Below, one piece after another: positions 38,719 through 48,052 of a stretch of DNA of 64,000 bases (the first letter of the stretch is position 1; each line of letters opens with the position of its first letter). Made by a program: the position numbers and the translations under genes. Below the pieces are notes generated by a model. It worked only from the letters and a program-made list of their open reading frames with translations. It made no database searches and was not told the origin of the DNA. Source of the DNA: Pararhizobium arenae (lineage in GTDB: Bacteria > Pseudomonadota > Alphaproteobacteria > Rhizobiales > Rhizobiaceae). The DNA is taken from contig NZ_MOOY01000002.1 in NCBI RefSeq assembly GCF_001931685.1, forward strand, positions 591,717-655,716. The letters run 5' to 3'.

Positions 38719-39417
38719 ATGAAGAAACGAGAAGCCCGTGCCCGATGGAGGCTCCCAGTCTTGATGGCGCTCTCCTTGAGTTGCTCGGCAGCGTCGGCTC
38801 AGGATGAGCTGTACGTGGTGGACGGAGACACCATAGACGTTGCAGGAGTGCGGTTTCGTTTGCACGGCATCGATGCACCTGAAGCCGGTCAAAAATGTAA
38901 AAAAGCTCGCGGTGGAAACTGGCCCTGTGGGCAGGCCGCGATTGCTGCCTTGGAAGAACTTGTTGATCGTCGGCAGGTGCATTGCGACGACAGGGGTTCT
39001 GATGACTATGGTAGGACGATAGCGGTCTGCTTTTCGGATGGAAAAGATATCAACCGAGAAATGGTGGTATCCGGATTAGCTTGGGCATTCCGCAAGTATT
39101 CTCAGGATTACGTCGATGTCGAGGATCAGGCTCGCCAATTGAACTCGGGTATCTGGCAGGCATCGACGCCTCCCGCCTGGGAATATCGATCAGAGAAATG
39201 GGCCGTTGCGCAACAGACTGCGCCCAATGGATGTCCCATCAAGGGTAACATCTCAAAGAACGGCAAAATCTATCACGCACCTTGGTCACCGTGGTACGCA
39301 AAAACGAAGGTCAGCGTTGCGGAGGGCGAACGGTGGTTCTGTGACGAAGCGGAAGCCGTCACGGCAGGATGGCGAGCGCCGTATTGGGGACGAGGCGTTT
39401 TCGGGCTGAAGAACTAA
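38719..39417 (+). CDS. Exported thermonuclease-like protein with sunset-type C-terminal domain
   Basis: A 232-residue protein. A signal peptide (KKREARARWRLPVLMALSLS, cleavage near SAASA) is followed by a staphylococcal-nuclease fold. YVVDGDTIDVAGVRFRLHGIDAPE holds the first arginine and calcium-binding aspartate, and DYGRTIAVCF the later catalytic region. The C-terminal 55 residues (CPIKGNISKNGKIYH...WFCDEAEAVTAGWR) look like the sunset domain of actinobacterial cell-surface proteins. It is probably a periplasmic or secreted nuclease. AGGA precedes the ATG. Whether it belongs to the divergent triad is unknown. Confidence 0.87.
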   Translation: MKKREARARWRLPVLMALSLSCSAASAQDELYVVDGDTIDVAGVRFRLHGIDAPEAGQKCKKARGGNWPCGQAAIAALEELVDRRQVHCDDRGSDDYGRTIAVCFSDGKDINREMVVSGLAWAFRKYSQDYVDVEDQARQLNSGIWQASTPPAWEYRSEKWAVAQQTAPNGCPIKGNISKNGKIYHAPWSPWYAKTKVSVAEGERWFCDEAEAVTAGWRAPYWGRGVFGLKN

Positions 39418-39451
39418 ATCACAAAGGCAGTTGTCAGAGGAGGCCGTTGAA

Positions 39452-39817
39452 ATGAAATCGCCACGCTGCGCAATCCATAAACTGTTGATGTCGCTGGTTT
39501 GCGCACCGTCATTTCTAGCGTACGAAGCAACCGGAGTAGTTGCATCGGACAACTTGACCCCAGTTGCCTGCAAGTTTGAGCACTTGCCATTGATGTTGCT
39601 GATTTTTCGGACTGGCATGGGACGGAATGACAACACTGTGCAGATCGGACAACACGAGCCGGTCCCATTGAGTGTCGGATCAAGCTTGATGACGGCGACG
39701 TTCCAAGGACAGGATTTTGTTTTCTCTCTACGGATGCCAGCCAACGTCTCGGTAGCTGGCGAGGGTTCCGATACAATGACTTACCACGGTGAATGTATAA
39801 GCAGCCCACCGCGATAG
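39452..39817 (+). CDS. Small hypothetical exported protein
   Basis: A 121-residue protein with a hydrophobic N-terminal stretch after basic residues (KSPRCAIHKLLMSLVCAPSFLA) that resembles a signal peptide. The mature part has two cysteines that could pair. GAGGAGG precedes the ATG; an in-frame TTG seven codons upstream is unlikely. It lies 34 bp after the nuclease gene and is probably co-transcribed. No family recognised. Confidence 0.6.
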   Translation: MKSPRCAIHKLLMSLVCAPSFLAYEATGVVASDNLTPVACKFEHLPLMLLIFRTGMGRNDNTVQIGQHEPVPLSVGSSLMTATFQGQDFVFSLRMPANVSVAGEGSDTMTYHGECISSPPR

Positions 39818-39918
39818 ATGGTGGCCTTGGAATCATTTTCTGCGGAAAAACGCTATTTGCAAGCCTACCGGGGTATCCGCGAATCCATATTAAGTAATCA
39901 AGTTTATAAAAGAATGCA

Positions 39919-40776
39919 TCATTTCCCTTTTTGGAAATGATACTCCTCCATTGCCATATCCTCGTCATACTGTGAACGTCGAATGTCGTCGATTTTCTCG
40001 CGTGCCTCCGAAACACACTCCGGACAGCATACTACTTCCATCCCAAAACTCTGGACACTGGTCCGGCCTTCGTCCCATGCCCAGTCGAAGGCGTCTGATA
40101 TGTCGATGAGGTCATGCTCGAAATTCTCCGCTCCACATGTCGGGCAATCGAAGATTTGTTCCTTGCGATGGCAGAAGCAGCATTGCTGCTCCGAGACAAG
40201 AAACGTGTTTTCACTGCATTCTGGACATGTCCAGATGATATCGTCGCGCTCGGCAATATATTCCTTGGCCCGCTCAAGCAGTTCTTTGCGGGTGTTTACC
40301 AATTGAATCACGTTGTTGTGCTGAGCCTCATCAATGAAGTCAGCAGTCTGTAATGCGAGTTGGCTACGATAGAAAAATATCATGAACCCAAAAATCTCGG
40401 CAAATTTCAGTTCGATATGCTCATGAGAATGATTGAATTCGAAATGAGTAAGCTCACTTCGTAACTCAAAGGCTTTTTCAATTTTAAGTTTATCAGCATC
40501 CGAGATGCTTACATTGCCGATCAGCGGGTTCCGAAGCCGTGTAATAGCGCACCGCAATGACACCGTCTTGTCTGGCTTATCTACCGACTCGTAGATAAAC
40601 ACGGGGTGAATTCTCCTTAGTCGCTCCTTGAACGCCAACTCCATTGCTTGGACGACGTGAAGGATCGCGAACTTCCACTGATTGGTCTCTGTCGTGTCCT
40701 GTTGTGCGTAGGACACAGCCTCTTTGAAATATGAGATGCTGTTGGTTAGTAGGTCCAGTCGATGCGTTTTGCTCAC
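39919..40776 (-). CDS. HEPN-like protein with C-terminal zinc ribbons
   Basis: A 285-residue protein. The N-terminal 150 residues are helical, with WKFAILHVVQAMELAFKERL and, about 90 residues on, RSELTHFEF. This matches the layout of HEPN domains, whose RNase motif is R-x4-6-H (here R-SELT-H, with S where N is commoner). Three CxxC pairs follow (CPECSENTF, CPTCGAENF, CCPECVSEA), forming zinc ribbons. GTG at 40776 is taken because GGGGTG precedes it; a GTG at 40785 is possible. It is last in the DUF4297-HerA-TIR operon, 48 bp after TIR. An RNase effector role is inferred. Confidence 0.65.
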   Translation of the reverse strand: MSKTHRLDLLTNSISYFKEAVSYAQQDTTETNQWKFAILHVVQAMELAFKERLRRIHPVFIYESVDKPDKTVSLRCAITRLRNPLIGNVSISDADKLKIEKAFELRSELTHFEFNHSHEHIELKFAEIFGFMIFFYRSQLALQTADFIDEAQHNNVIQLVNTRKELLERAKEYIAERDDIIWTCPECSENTFLVSEQQCCFCHRKEQIFDCPTCGAENFEHDLIDISDAFDWAWDEGRTSVQSFGMEVVCCPECVSEAREKIDDIRRSQYDEDMAMEEYHFQKGK

Positions 40777-40824
40777 AAACAACACCCCAATTGCGGCTAA
40801 CTACGGCTTCGTTCGACTTCCAGC

Positions 40825-41862
40825 TTACAAGTGTTCTTCCCAGAACTTGATCGTCGTAGGATCGCTTCGTTCGCCCCTTGCCTTAAGGGCCTTTGCAGCT
40901 TCAGGATACTCCTCAAACAGATCGTCCATCGCATCAAGTAATTTATAAAGCTGCTTGACTTCTTCAGTGCCGGTGTTCCAAGAGCGCCGTTCTTCGTCGT
41001 AGATTCCCAGCTCGATAGCGCGATCTGCCTCGTCAGGATAGTTTAGATGATCAACTGGTTTTCCACGTCCCATCCGGTCCAGGATCAATAGTCGGATTAT
41101 CTCCATACCTCCGACTTCGCTTCTATGATCTCGAATTTCCCTCACAATTTCATCGAATTTCTCTTGCCATGATGTGTCTGCGAATTCGTTCTCGATTTTC
41201 GCAACGTCAGCTTTGTCCTTTGCCTTCTTCAAAGCCTCAATTTGCTTGTTGGCTTGCAGCAGCAAATCCTCCGCATCATCCCTTGCTTTGATCGCTTCTT
41301 CGAGTTCTGTCTGTTTAGCTTTGTGAACGGCTACGTCGATCTTTTTTGGACCCGCTAGAATAGGGAGTACATCGCGTTCCCAAGTTTTCTCGAAATCCCT
41401 GATAGCACGTCCGCGTACACCGGCTGCGGGAGCTTTCTTTTTGATCGCTATGCCCAGCTCTTCCAACATCTGCTGTAGCTCGATTGTGTCGTTGAGCTTT
41501 ACTCCAACGATGCCGAGTAGCGTTGCAGTCATAGCGCTGAAATCAGCTGGCGGCACGACGACCGGAAATCGTTGTGTTTGCAACACCCAGGCAGCCCCTA
41601 ATTCGCCCAAGCAAAAGGCGCTCTCTAGGTAAGCGGGGGTTATGAGAGCGACAACAGCGTCGGCGGCTTCCGCGTGAGCCCGAATACTGTCGACAAATGG
41701 CATTCCCTTCGGAGCGCCCTGACCCGACAAGCTGGAACAGAATATATCGGCACTTGTGATGCCAAGATACTGCGTTAGCAACGTCTGGAACGCTTCCACG
41801 AGTTCAATGTCTGCTGCTGCATGGCTGAGAAAAATCTTCGGCTTTGACACCACAATGTTCAT
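40825..41862 (-). CDS. TIR domain protein with coiled coil
   Basis: A 345-residue protein whose first 140 residues form a TIR domain: PKIFLSHAAAD (strand A), the DSIRAHAEAADAVVALITPAYLES region, and CLGELGAAW with the catalytic-type glutamate at about E87. TIR enzymes of bacterial immunity cleave NAD or make cyclic ADP-ribose signals after phage sensing. Residues about 170-230 (ELEEAIKARDDAEDLLLQANKQIEALKKA) are coiled coil, suggesting oligomerisation; the acidic C-terminus is unknown. It lies 90 bp downstream of herA and upstream of the HEPN-like gene. Confidence 0.9.
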   Translation of the reverse strand: MNIVVSKPKIFLSHAAADIELVEAFQTLLTQYLGITSADIFCSSLSGQGAPKGMPFVDSIRAHAEAADAVVALITPAYLESAFCLGELGAAWVLQTQRFPVVVPPADFSAMTATLLGIVGVKLNDTIELQQMLEELGIAIKKKAPAAGVRGRAIRDFEKTWERDVLPILAGPKKIDVAVHKAKQTELEEAIKARDDAEDLLLQANKQIEALKKAKDKADVAKIENEFADTSWQEKFDEIVREIRDHRSEVGGMEIIRLLILDRMGRGKPVDHLNYPDEADRAIELGIYDEERRSWNTGTEEVKQLYKLLDAMDDLFEEYPEAAKALKARGERSDPTTIKFWEEHL

Positions 41863-41952
41863 CCCTATTCTATCGTGTAGTTATTCAGTATTTTCCATCA
41901 TTTGTTTATCGACAGGTTTGTTATACGAAGACCGCCGAAATGAATGCTCTGT

Positions 41953-43692
41953 TCAACCCCGCCAGTTGTCTGCACGCTTTTTGAAATCGATGTTTTTCCA
42001 TTCCTCTTTCCATAGCGTGAAATATTTCACGTCACTGGACGAAGGTTCGGGATCGCATTTTTCCACATACACTACGCACGGCATAACAACGGCGTCCCCG
42101 ATGAGAAGCGCTTCGCCTTGTTCGAGCGCAGGCATGCCCTCGGTCAGATTGCCTAGGGTATCTGGCAAAAGTCGGCGGACGTAGCTTTGATCATCGGGGT
42201 TGGTGAGACGCATTGCGAGGAAGTTGGAGCATTGCGAAAAAATAGTTTCTGAAATTTCAGACGGTCGCTGGCTCGAAATGAGAAGGCTGATGCCGTACTT
42301 TCGGCCTTCTTTGGCGATGCGTTCGATTGCAGCCAGGGAAGCCTTGTAGCGAGCAAGGCCACTCTTTGGCGCGTATTTGTGCGCTTCCTCACAAACCATC
42401 AGGAATGGCTGTTCAGTCTTGCTTTCAACGCGCCGAGCATAATAGCAAAAATCGAACATTAAACGGGAGATCACCGAAACGGTAACGCTGAGCAGTTCAA
42501 AGGGGATGCCGCTGAGGTCGATGATAGTGAAATTCGACTCGCCTCCCGCTTTGTAGCCGGTAAACTGTTCAAGTACCTGCTCCAGGGTCGCGGCTTTGGC
42601 CTTCGCACCGAATATGAAGTCAAGCCGGGAGTTGGATATCTTTGATCTAATCCGACGCTCGAACTTGTCGATGCTACCGTCGGCATAAGGGCCTTTGTTG
42701 ATTTTGCTGCGTTCCGGGGCCGCGAATTCCCGCAACGCCTTGCAATAATGCTCAAGCTGCCCCTCCACGTCATCGAACGTTTCGGTCGTGCCGTCCTTAA
42801 ACTTGATATGCAGCGAGTTCTCAGCATCTTTTGTTTCCCGCGTCAGGTTGCGGAAAGCGTTCGCTACGTGCTGAATGTCATATCGAAGCGGACTGTCGAA
42901 ATTGACCTTCTCGACGGCAGGATTGCTGATCTTCTTGGCGATGGTCACCACGGAACGGAGCAACGACTCCTGATTGTAATTGTTGTTGTCCCCCGACTCC
43001 AGGAACATGTCCTCCATCTCGTCTTCGTTGAGAAGCCAATATGGCAGGACGAGGTCATCGACGGTGATGACATTCGCCTTAGTAAACGCCGTGGCATATT
43101 CGGAATGAAGATCGAATATCAGGATATGGGAGTTGTTGAGTCCCTGATATTCGCCGGTTTTGGCAGATATCGCCTTTTGCAGAACTGACGACACACTCGA
43201 TGATTTGCCCGATCCCGAAGCGCCGACAACGGCAATATGTTTGTTGAAGAACCGGTCGCCATGGACAGGGACGACGATATCGCGCTGCCTGGTCAATGAC
43301 GAAAAGCAAAAGCGGTCTTCAGCCGCATAGCAGTCTGCGTATATGGCTGCGATTTCCGCTTTCGTCGCCGGGACGACCTTTTTCGGCGGAATGGCGAGTT
43401 CGTCACCGCCTCGATTGAACTTTCCGTCTTTAAGGGTCCCGAGAGGATACGCATCAATCATATAGACGCGCTTGTAGTCACTGCTGCCGTTGCCTTTCAC
43501 CTCTTTCATCTCGATTGAAAAGCTTTCGATGATGCAGATGAGAGAAACGTTGTCATTGTCCGAGACCTTGAGAAAGGACCCAACGCGAAGAGACTCTCCC
43601 GCCGCCTGGAAGTTCAAGAGATCATCGACGGCCACTCGGACTTTGTTGGGGTAAACGGCGACAACCTCGGCATTGGCGATTTCCTCAGTCAT
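41953..43692 (-). CDS. HerA-like ATPase/helicase
   Basis: A 579-residue hexameric-type DNA translocase. An N-terminal HAS-barrel (AEVVAVYPNKVRVAVDD) precedes the RecA-like core with Walker A GASGSGKS (about 157-164), an inserted helical region (about 230-400), Walker B LMVCEEAH and a sensor/arginine finger region SSQRPSEIS. Full length. A GAGGAC ribosome site precedes the ATG, 9 bp after the DUF4297 stop. HerA partners with nucleases (NurA, SIR2, DUF4297) to degrade invading DNA; pairing here with the upstream nuclease is strongly implied. Confidence 0.93.
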   Translation of the reverse strand: MTEEIANAEVVAVYPNKVRVAVDDLLNFQAAGESLRVGSFLKVSDNDNVSLICIIESFSIEMKEVKGNGSSDYKRVYMIDAYPLGTLKDGKFNRGGDELAIPPKKVVPATKAEIAAIYADCYAAEDRFCFSSLTRQRDIVVPVHGDRFFNKHIAVVGASGSGKSSSVSSVLQKAISAKTGEYQGLNNSHILIFDLHSEYATAFTKANVITVDDLVLPYWLLNEDEMEDMFLESGDNNNYNQESLLRSVVTIAKKISNPAVEKVNFDSPLRYDIQHVANAFRNLTRETKDAENSLHIKFKDGTTETFDDVEGQLEHYCKALREFAAPERSKINKGPYADGSIDKFERRIRSKISNSRLDFIFGAKAKAATLEQVLEQFTGYKAGGESNFTIIDLSGIPFELLSVTVSVISRLMFDFCYYARRVESKTEQPFLMVCEEAHKYAPKSGLARYKASLAAIERIAKEGRKYGISLLISSQRPSEISETIFSQCSNFLAMRLTNPDDQSYVRRLLPDTLGNLTEGMPALEQGEALLIGDAVVMPCVVYVEKCDPEPSSSDVKYFTLWKEEWKNIDFKKRADNWRG

Positions 43693-43701
43693 TGTTCGTC
43701 C

Positions 43702-44952
43702 TCAGATAATTTTGGTGATTGTGGAGATGCTGCTGACGGGGATCGAATACATCCGACTCTTCGGACCCGGCAGCGCCATGGTTGCAGGGCGTTCTAGGAA
43801 GAAGTCGTAGATGTGGCACAACTTCCGTCCCACCCCATCGAGGACCTCCAGCAACTGGTCGACGTCGTCAACAAGACGAATTTCGATCTGGTGCTCTTGG
43901 GTCTGCTGGCTATGAACGTGATCGATGCGGAATGGCGATCCGCGATATGGGAAACCGTCTACGAAAACTGTTCCAGTATCGAAAAGCTCGTTCTTCACTT
44001 GCATGATGAGCTTTTCATCCGCGCCGCGTAACAGGACGAATGGCGCGTAGCGCTCGGAATTCTGGATGCGGAGCTTCTTAGCCGAACTCCAGTTGTTGCC
44101 GATTGCTCTGAGTTGGTCGCAGACAACCGAACCGTCGGTTGCCGCATTGCATTCAATGATGAAAGCACGGACGATTCCTGCGCCGTTCGTGGGCGAGAAG
44201 TACAGGCGTTTCATATGCGTCGCGTACTCGCTTGCATCCTTCTCCCGGAGGAGCCATCGATTATGGACCGCTTGAGTACCTTTGAGTAGTTCCTGCAGGT
44301 CACGACGGGTGACCTTACGGGCGTTGTGATCTTTTTTCGTCGCGAGCGTGGCGATGTAGTCGAAGGCGATTGGATAGTGAAAGCCTTCGGCCTCAAACGC
44401 GGAGACGTCTTGGTTTTTCCGTATCGCCTCGATGACGATGTTGCGATGTTCAGAAAATTTCGTCGAGATTTGTATGCTGAAGCTCTTGCAGAACGCCTCA
44501 ATTAGCCGATCTGGCGCGTCCATGCCGTCGAGCAAAGACTTCTTTTCGTAGCTCTTTGTACCGTCAGCGGCCTTCACTTCCTTTCGGTATTCCATAACCG
44601 ATTTGAAGCGCTCGACGGAAAGTTCGCCAATATCGATCTTTACTTCTGAGAAGTGCCCGTACAGCAGGTACTTTCTGCCTGCGCGTTGTGCCTCTTCGAG
44701 GCCATAGAAATGAATAAAGAGTTTATGTAAAGGATCACGCAGCACCGAGTCTGTCAGGTTCTGCTCGGCGTAGTATTTCACCTGCCCGTAAATGACGCCT
44801 TCATCGGTATAGCGGTCAAAGTCTTCAATGCCCTCAATGACGACGTTCTCGTCCAGGCCCGCATTCAGGATTTCGAGCAAGGCAGCGTCGAGTTGGTAAA
44901 AGTAGCCCCTGATTGAAGCTGTTGCTTCACGGTTTTTATCGACTTCCAGCAT
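43702..44952 (-). CDS. DUF4297-type nuclease subunit
   Basis: A 416-residue protein. Its N-terminus (REATASIRGYFYQLDAALLEIL) and the motif VVIEGIEDFDRYTDEGVIYGQVKYY match DUF4297, a PD-(D/E)xK-type nuclease domain whose Q-x-K core is seen at about residues 57-59 with acidic residues before it. The DUF4297-HerA pair is an established anti-phage module in which both proteins form a complex that cuts DNA. The rest of the protein is of unknown fold. It is the first gene of the operon; the 316-bp upstream spacer should hold the promoter. Confidence 0.82.
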   Translation of the reverse strand: MLEVDKNREATASIRGYFYQLDAALLEILNAGLDENVVIEGIEDFDRYTDEGVIYGQVKYYAEQNLTDSVLRDPLHKLFIHFYGLEEAQRAGRKYLLYGHFSEVKIDIGELSVERFKSVMEYRKEVKAADGTKSYEKKSLLDGMDAPDRLIEAFCKSFSIQISTKFSEHRNIVIEAIRKNQDVSAFEAEGFHYPIAFDYIATLATKKDHNARKVTRRDLQELLKGTQAVHNRWLLREKDASEYATHMKRLYFSPTNGAGIVRAFIIECNAATDGSVVCDQLRAIGNNWSSAKKLRIQNSERYAPFVLLRGADEKLIMQVKNELFDTGTVFVDGFPYRGSPFRIDHVHSQQTQEHQIEIRLVDDVDQLLEVLDGVGRKLCHIYDFFLERPATMALPGPKSRMYSIPVSSISTITKII

Positions 44953-45268
44953 CCCACCCCCGAATCAATCCCCGATTGACATTATAGGTGAGAGCAAGCG
45001 TTAAGCGCGAGTGAGCGTATTTGCGCCGATGGAAAACTCTGGCGAGAATTGGGAGGGTACCAACCCTCGCGTTGGCCTTCCTATCGGAAATTTGCGATAC
45101 CATTATCGCATTCCGTGAAGAGGGCACTGTCGACCGGAGCGCTTTACAGTCGCCATGCGGTGATAGACCCACAAAACTACGTAAACGTTATCGACAGTAA
45201 GAACTGCAAGGCGTTTCCTTCAATGGAAGCCGCTTTATGGGTCAAATCCGTCTCGTAAGACCGAATGC
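44953..45268. other. Intergenic region upstream of the DUF4297-HerA operon
   Basis: This 316-bp stretch separates the 3' end of the second recQ from the nuclease operon on the same strand. It should contain the operon promoter. I see no reading frame with a ribosome site, no clear terminator and no repeat. Confidence 0.4.
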
Positions 45269-47134
45269 TCACTCGTGTTCCAGAATAGTTTCCATAAACT
45301 GCTCCCCGTATCGAGCAAATTTCGTGGCTCCGACTCCCGATATCGACAACATGTCCCGCTCCGTCGTAGGCCGGTTGGTCGCGAAAGCGATCAGGGTCGT
45401 ATCTGGAAAGACGACGTATGGCGCGACACCCATGTCCTTTGAGATCAAGAGTCTAAGCGCGCGTAGTGCCTGAAAGAGCCTCTCGTCGTCGACCGACATT
45501 CCGGATCGGGCCGCTGAAGCAACAGGCTTACCGCGTTCACGCTTTCGAACATCATCCACCGTGTCGCGGCGAAGTGTCACCGACACCTCTTTCTTGAACA
45601 CGGCGTGGGCCGACGGCTCCAGTTTCAGCGCACCGTATTCGTCATGATCAACCCGAATGAAGCCAAGGGCGAGAAGCTGACGGAAGACGGATTGCCATGC
45701 GTGAACTGACAGCTCCTTGCCGACGCCGAATACGGCAAGTTGGTCATGCCCGAATTTGCTCGTGCGTTCGGTCACTTTGCCAAGCAGGACGTCAATAACA
45801 TGGGCAGCGCCGAAACGTTCGCCGGTTCGATAGACCGCTGCCAATGCTTTGATTGAGGCCTCGGTACCATCCCAGGTCTCGACCGGATTGTTGCAAGTGT
45901 CGCAATTTCCGCAGCGGGTAGGTGCTGCCTCGCCAAAGTGCGATAGGATGGCCTTCCGGCGACATCCTGCAGTCTCGCATATGCCAAGCAGGGCACTGAG
46001 CTTCGCCCGTTCTATTCGCTTGATCTCATCGGTGGCTTCACCTTCATCGATCATCCGCTGGCGTTGAACGATGTCCTGCATGCCGTAGATCATGAAAGCT
46101 TCGGACGGCAGGCCATCCCGCCCGGCTCGACCTGTCTCCTGGTAGTAACCTTCGACGGATGAGGGCAGGTCGAGGTGTGCGACGTACCTGACGTTTGGCT
46201 TATTGATACCCATGCCGAATGCGACGGTGGCGACCAAACAAAGGTCTTCCTCCATTCGGAACGCATCCTGGTTATCTGCCTTCACACTCGGGTCCATTCC
46301 CGCGTGGTAGGCTCGCGCCTTGATACCCTGCTTGTTGAGCCACTCTGCCGTTTCCTCGACTTTTCGTCGGGACAGGCAGTAGACAATGCCGCTGGAACCA
46401 TCGTGACGCTGAAGGAAGCGAAGAAGCTGCGTGCGTGCGTTATCCCGTTCAGCAATCTGGTAGGTGATGTTTGGGCGGTCAAAGCTGTCGACGAACACTG
46501 CGGCGTCGTCGAGGTGAAGCTGGCGGATGATATCGTCTCGGGTATGAGGATCGGCTGTTGCCGTAAGAGCGATCCTGGGCACGCCGGGGTAAAGTTCCTT
46601 GAGCTTGCCGAGGCCAAGGTAGTCTTTGCGGAAGTTGTGTCCCCAACTGCTGACGCAGTGACATTCATCGATTGCGATCAGGGAAATCGGCACGTTGCCA
46701 AACAGGTCGCCGAAGCCGGGGAGCATGACGCGCTCAGGTGTGACGTAAATTAGTTTTAGCTTACCTGCACGTAGCTTCGACCTGACTGAGCGAGACTCTT
46801 CTTCCGATTGCTGCGACCACAGGCATTCGGCCTCGATACCAAGAGCTTTCAGTTCCTCGACCTGATCTCGCATGAGAGCGACCAAAGGAGAAACAACAAC
46901 AGTGACACCTGGAAGGCAGACCCCCGGAAGCTGGAAGCAAAGCGATTTTCCTTTTCCCGTGGGGAAAAGGACCAGTGCGTCGTTCCCAGCTAAAATATGT
47001 TGAATAACATCCGCCTGTTTCCCGCGAAAATCCTGATACCCCCAGATGCGCCGTAGAGCTTCGAGAGGCTTTTCGAGTGTCCTCTCGTCGAAGAGGGCGG
47101 TGACGGGGGATCGGTGGTTGGGGCTGTGCATCAA
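45269..47134 (-). CDS. RecQ family ATP-dependent DNA helicase (island copy)
   Basis: A complete 621-residue RecQ. Motif 0 is [18 protein letters not shown], Walker [10 protein letters not shown], motif [23 protein letters not shown] (DECH in place of DEAH), motif [11 protein letters not shown]. The RQC zinc site is [12 protein letters not shown]...CGNCDTC, and a C-terminal HRDC-like region ends the protein. It is clearly different from the truncated recQ at 31992, so it is not a displaced copy of it. It may serve recombination or act with nearby defence genes. Confidence 0.93.
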   Translation of the reverse strand: MMHSPNHRSPVTALFDERTLEKPLEALRRIWGYQDFRGKQADVIQHILAGNDALVLFPTGKGKSLCFQLPGVCLPGVTVVVSPLVALMRDQVEELKALGIEAECLWSQQSEEESRSVRSKLRAGKLKLIYVTPERVMLPGFGDLFGNVPISLIAIDECHCVSSWGHNFRKDYLGLGKLKELYPGVPRIALTATADPHTRDDIIRQLHLDDAAVFVDSFDRPNITYQIAERDNARTQLLRFLQRHDGSSGIVYCLSRRKVEETAEWLNKQGIKARAYHAGMDPSVKADNQDAFRMEEDLCLVATVAFGMGINKPNVRYVAHLDLPSSVEGYYQETGRAGRDGLPSEAFMIYGMQDIVQRQRMIDEGEATDEIKRIERAKLSALLGICETAGCRRKAILSHFGEAAPTRCGNCDTCNNPVETWDGTEASIKALAAVYRTGERFGAAHVIDVLLGKVTERTSKFGHDQLAVFGVGKELSVHAWQSVFRQLLALGFIRVDHDEYGALKLEPSAHAVFKKEVSVTLRRDTVDDVRKRERGKPVASAARSGMSVDDERLFQALRALRLLISKDMGVAPYVVFPDTTLIAFATNRPTTERDMLSISGVGATKFARYGEQFMETILEHE

Positions 47135-47372
47135 TTGACAATGTTTCGTATGGGAAATCGTCGAATAGGAATCGACCGTCTGACGTTCCGGTCCGGAACG
47201 TCAGCTTCAGGTTCGATTTCTGTACCACGATTCGGCGACAGCCTGATTTTTGGATCGCCTCCATACAATTAAACCGAAGTAGAAGAGTGTAGGTCGCCGG
47301 TAGGCGGGCTCGCAAGGCCCTCGCGGCCGCCTACGCTTGCACCCACCATTGCCCCTCAGAGCGGGACGCGCC

Positions 47373-48014
47373 TTATTTCTGGGCGTTCCACCAGGAACTC
47401 GACTCGAAAAAGATAAACCGGTTCGGATACCGTAGTTCTTCTTCGTCGCCCCTAATGACGCGTATGTTGATGACATCTGTGTCATCATCGATATCGGCCA
47501 CCATCACATAGTCGCCCCGCATAACGTCATGGGTTTCGCGATAGAAATGCAGCGCGAAGTTGGTATAGAAGGGGTCATCTTCACCTCCGACGTGTTTCTC
47601 TATGAGACTTTCGATACCTTCGAGTCCCCAATCTCCGTCAACGGTACCGTCCGAGTTGCGAAGCCGATAACATACATCTTCGCCGACCTTGACCGTGTAG
47701 ATTCGGCAAACCCAGTTGGGCTCGCTCGGCGCTTCCTCGTCACCAACCCCACGCTTGATGTCGCCAGTTTCATCAAAGCCGATCCGCAAAGAATTCGCGT
47801 ACCGAGAAATCGCTTCGTTCTCCCACACCCGGACAAAACTTTCGTAAGCCTCGTCCAGTGCTGACCGACGATTTTCCTGGTAGGCTGACTGCAAACGCAA
47901 ATAACCTTCGGTAAAGTCGGGCATCGAGTGAACACATTGAAAACAATTCGGCTCACCTGCCGCTTCTGAGCCGGTTGTGCGGTCGCTCTGTGGCTTCACT
48001 TCATTCGTTGACAT
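47373..48014 (-). CDS. Hypothetical protein
   Basis: A 213-residue acidic soluble protein with no recognised domain. It has a CxxC-like pair near the N-terminus (NCFQCVHSMPDF) and a strand-rich C-terminal half (DYVMVADIDDDTDVINIRVIRGDEEELRYPNRFIFFES). The ATG at 48014 has GGGGGGAC upstream. It lies 38 bp downstream of the larger unknown gene on the same strand, so the two are probably an operon. The 238-bp spacer after it contains an 8-bp inverted repeat (47300-47307, 47337-47344) that may end transcription. Confidence 0.7.
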   Translation of the reverse strand: MSTNEVKPQSDRTTGSEAAGEPNCFQCVHSMPDFTEGYLRLQSAYQENRRSALDEAYESFVRVWENEAISRYANSLRIGFDETGDIKRGVGDEEAPSEPNWVCRIYTVKVGEDVCYRLRNSDGTVDGDWGLEGIESLIEKHVGGEDDPFYTNFALHFYRETHDVMRGDYVMVADIDDDTDVINIRVIRGDEEELRYPNRFIFFESSSWWNAQK

Positions 48015-48052
48015 AAGAATGTCCCCCCGGTGGTTTTTCAAATCGTTGACGG

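Noticed and set aside
45269..47134. The second RecQ as the displaced remainder or copy of the broken recQ
   Set aside because: Its N-terminal region is clearly different in sequence (DECH box, different linkers) and it is full length.
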